This document shows positions 63,412-64,000 of a stretch of DNA of 64,000 bases, in pieces. The notes beneath the pieces were generated by a model. That model was not told where the DNA came from and did no database searches. It saw only the letters and a program-made list of their open reading frames with translations. The DNA is from Nocardioides sp. zg-1228 (GTDB taxonomy: Bacteria > Actinomycetota > Actinomycetes > Propionibacteriales > Nocardioidaceae), in contig NZ_CP070961.1 of the NCBI RefSeq assembly GCF_017086465.1, positions 1,178,001 through 1,242,000 on the forward strand, in the 5' to 3' direction. A program made the position numbers and the translations under genes. How positions within the stretch are numbered: position 1 is the first letter of the stretch; every line of letters begins with the position of its first letter.

Positions 63412-63678
63412 ATGGAGCTCGACCCCACCTCGATGAAGCCGGTCATCAACCGGATCAAGCGCGCCCAGGGCCAGCTCGCGGGCGTGCTCCGCCTCCTCGA
63501 GGAGGGGCGCGACTGCGAGGACGTCGTCACCCAGCTCGCTGCGGTCTCCAAGGCGTTGGACCGCGCGGGCTTCGCCATCGTGGCCAACGGCCTGCAGCAG
63601 TGCCTGCTCAACGGCGACGGCGGCGCCGACGACATCGACGTGAAGAAGATGGAGAAGCTCTTCCTGTCGCTCGCCTGA
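63412..63678 (+). CDS. CsoR-family repressor lacking the His ligand
   Basis: 88 aa. The family four-helix start (INRIKRAQGQLAGVLRLLEE) is clear. Cys35 and Cys64 match the two CsoR cysteines (C36, C65 in M. tuberculosis), but the position of copper-ligand His61 is Gly60 (NGLQQC replaces DHLRHC). This argues against a standard Cu(I) sensor and is compatible with a CstR-like persulfide or thiol sensor. ATG 63412 with CAGGAG upstream. Confidence 0.85.
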   Translation: MELDPTSMKPVINRIKRAQGQLAGVLRLLEEGRDCEDVVTQLAAVSKALDRAGFAIVANGLQQCLLNGDGGADDIDVKKMEKLFLSLA

Positions 63679-63725
63679 GGGCGGGCGTACGCCCTGCGTG
63701 CGGCGGGCGGGCCTCCGGCCACCGC

Positions 63726-64000
63726 TCAGGCGGTGACGTCCTCCGCGGCGAGCGCCCGCACCCAGTCTGCCTTGACCGCGCGCCACTGCTCGTCGTCGAG
63801 CCCGCGCCGCCAGTAGGGCGAGCAGGAGAGCATCTGCTCGTCGACGACGCCCTCGCCCAGGAGCACCCGCCGCACGGCCCGCGTCGCGCCCGCCTCGCCG
63901 TGCACGAAGGCGCTCACCGGCCCCGGTGCTGGAGGCAGGGCGCGCACCGCGTCGGCGAGCAGGCCCTCGGGGTCGGCGTGACCGGTGCGGTGGACCCACC
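63726..64000 (-). CDS. Siderophore-interacting protein (SIP), 3' part only
   Basis: The frame runs off the right edge; 91 codons are visible. VSAFVHGEAGATRAVRRVL and YWRRGLDDEQWRAVKADWVR match the C-terminal NAD(P)H-binding half of ferric-siderophore reductases of the SIP family. It would release iron from siderophores. Its start is outside the window. Confidence 0.85.
   Translation of the reverse strand, partial: WVHRTGHADPEGLLADAVRALPPAPGPVSAFVHGEAGATRAVRRVLLGEGVVDEQMLSCSPYWRRGLDDEQWRAVKADWVRALAAEDVTA

Overview
High-GC actinobacterial chromosome, most likely Nocardioidaceae (Nocardioides-like). The support is about 70% GC, GTG starts with 4-bp ATGA/GTGA overlaps, a PPA1309-family protein, WhiB and UPF0182 proteins, and a gene order that follows the Mycobacterium tuberculosis Rv3193c-Rv3211 neighbourhood. 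In window order that set is: DEAD-box helicase, MiaE-like ferritin-fold protein, DUF3107, TetR, moeZ, alkyltransferase-like protein, adnA-adnB, nudC, mycoredoxin, uvrD2, whiB7, DUF2342 protease, PDZ/Lon protease, UPF0182. The window begins inside an M28 peptidase and ends inside a siderophore-interacting protein.

Layout. 1-6.9 kb: peptidase, RNA helicase, stress-membrane protein, TetR/DUF3107, moeZ. 7.0-11.9 kb: a tightly overlapping DUF4129-MoxR-DUF58 module, ATL, PlsC acyltransferase. 11.9-37.3 kb: an accessory block lying between the conserved ATL and adnAB genes. 37.4-49.4 kb: DNA repair and redox core (AdnAB, purine nucleoside phosphorylase, NudC, mycoredoxin, UvrD2) ending in whiB7 with an attenuator leader. 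49.4-61.4 kb: small zinc proteins, enoyl-CoA hydratase, PHP and YgjP hydrolases, NUDIX, DUF2342, MoaE, Lon/PDZ, PPA1309, UPF0182. 61.4-64 kb: initiator tRNA-fMet, a broken flavoprotein gene, GAF-ANTAR regulator, CsoR-family repressor, SIP fragment.

The accessory block looks like an energy-yielding oxidative pyrimidine or cyclic-ureide catabolic system. It encodes a uracil-type NCS2 permease, a three-subunit molybdenum hydroxylase with CoxG, an amidase, a barbiturase/cyanuric-acid-hydrolase family enzyme, a carbamate kinase, an oxamate-carbamoyltransferase-type FdrA/DUF1116/DUF2877 set, a PucR regulator and HyuAB. My inference is: uracil -> barbiturate (Mo hydroxylase) -> ureidomalonate (barbiturase) -> malonamate + carbamoyl phosphate (FdrA complex) -> ATP + NH3 + CO2 (carbamate kinase), with the amidase removing the last amide. 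Ureidomalonate is the one-carbon-longer analogue of oxalurate, the substrate of known FdrA-type enzymes. An identical 11-bp sequence upstream of both pucR/DUF2877 and the permease operon suggests shared control. MoeZ and MoaE elsewhere in the window belong to molybdopterin synthesis.

Two large transcription units in the block (7.0-11.9 kb and 18.1-25.3 kb) are almost fully translationally coupled. I see no IS element, integrase or CRISPR array.
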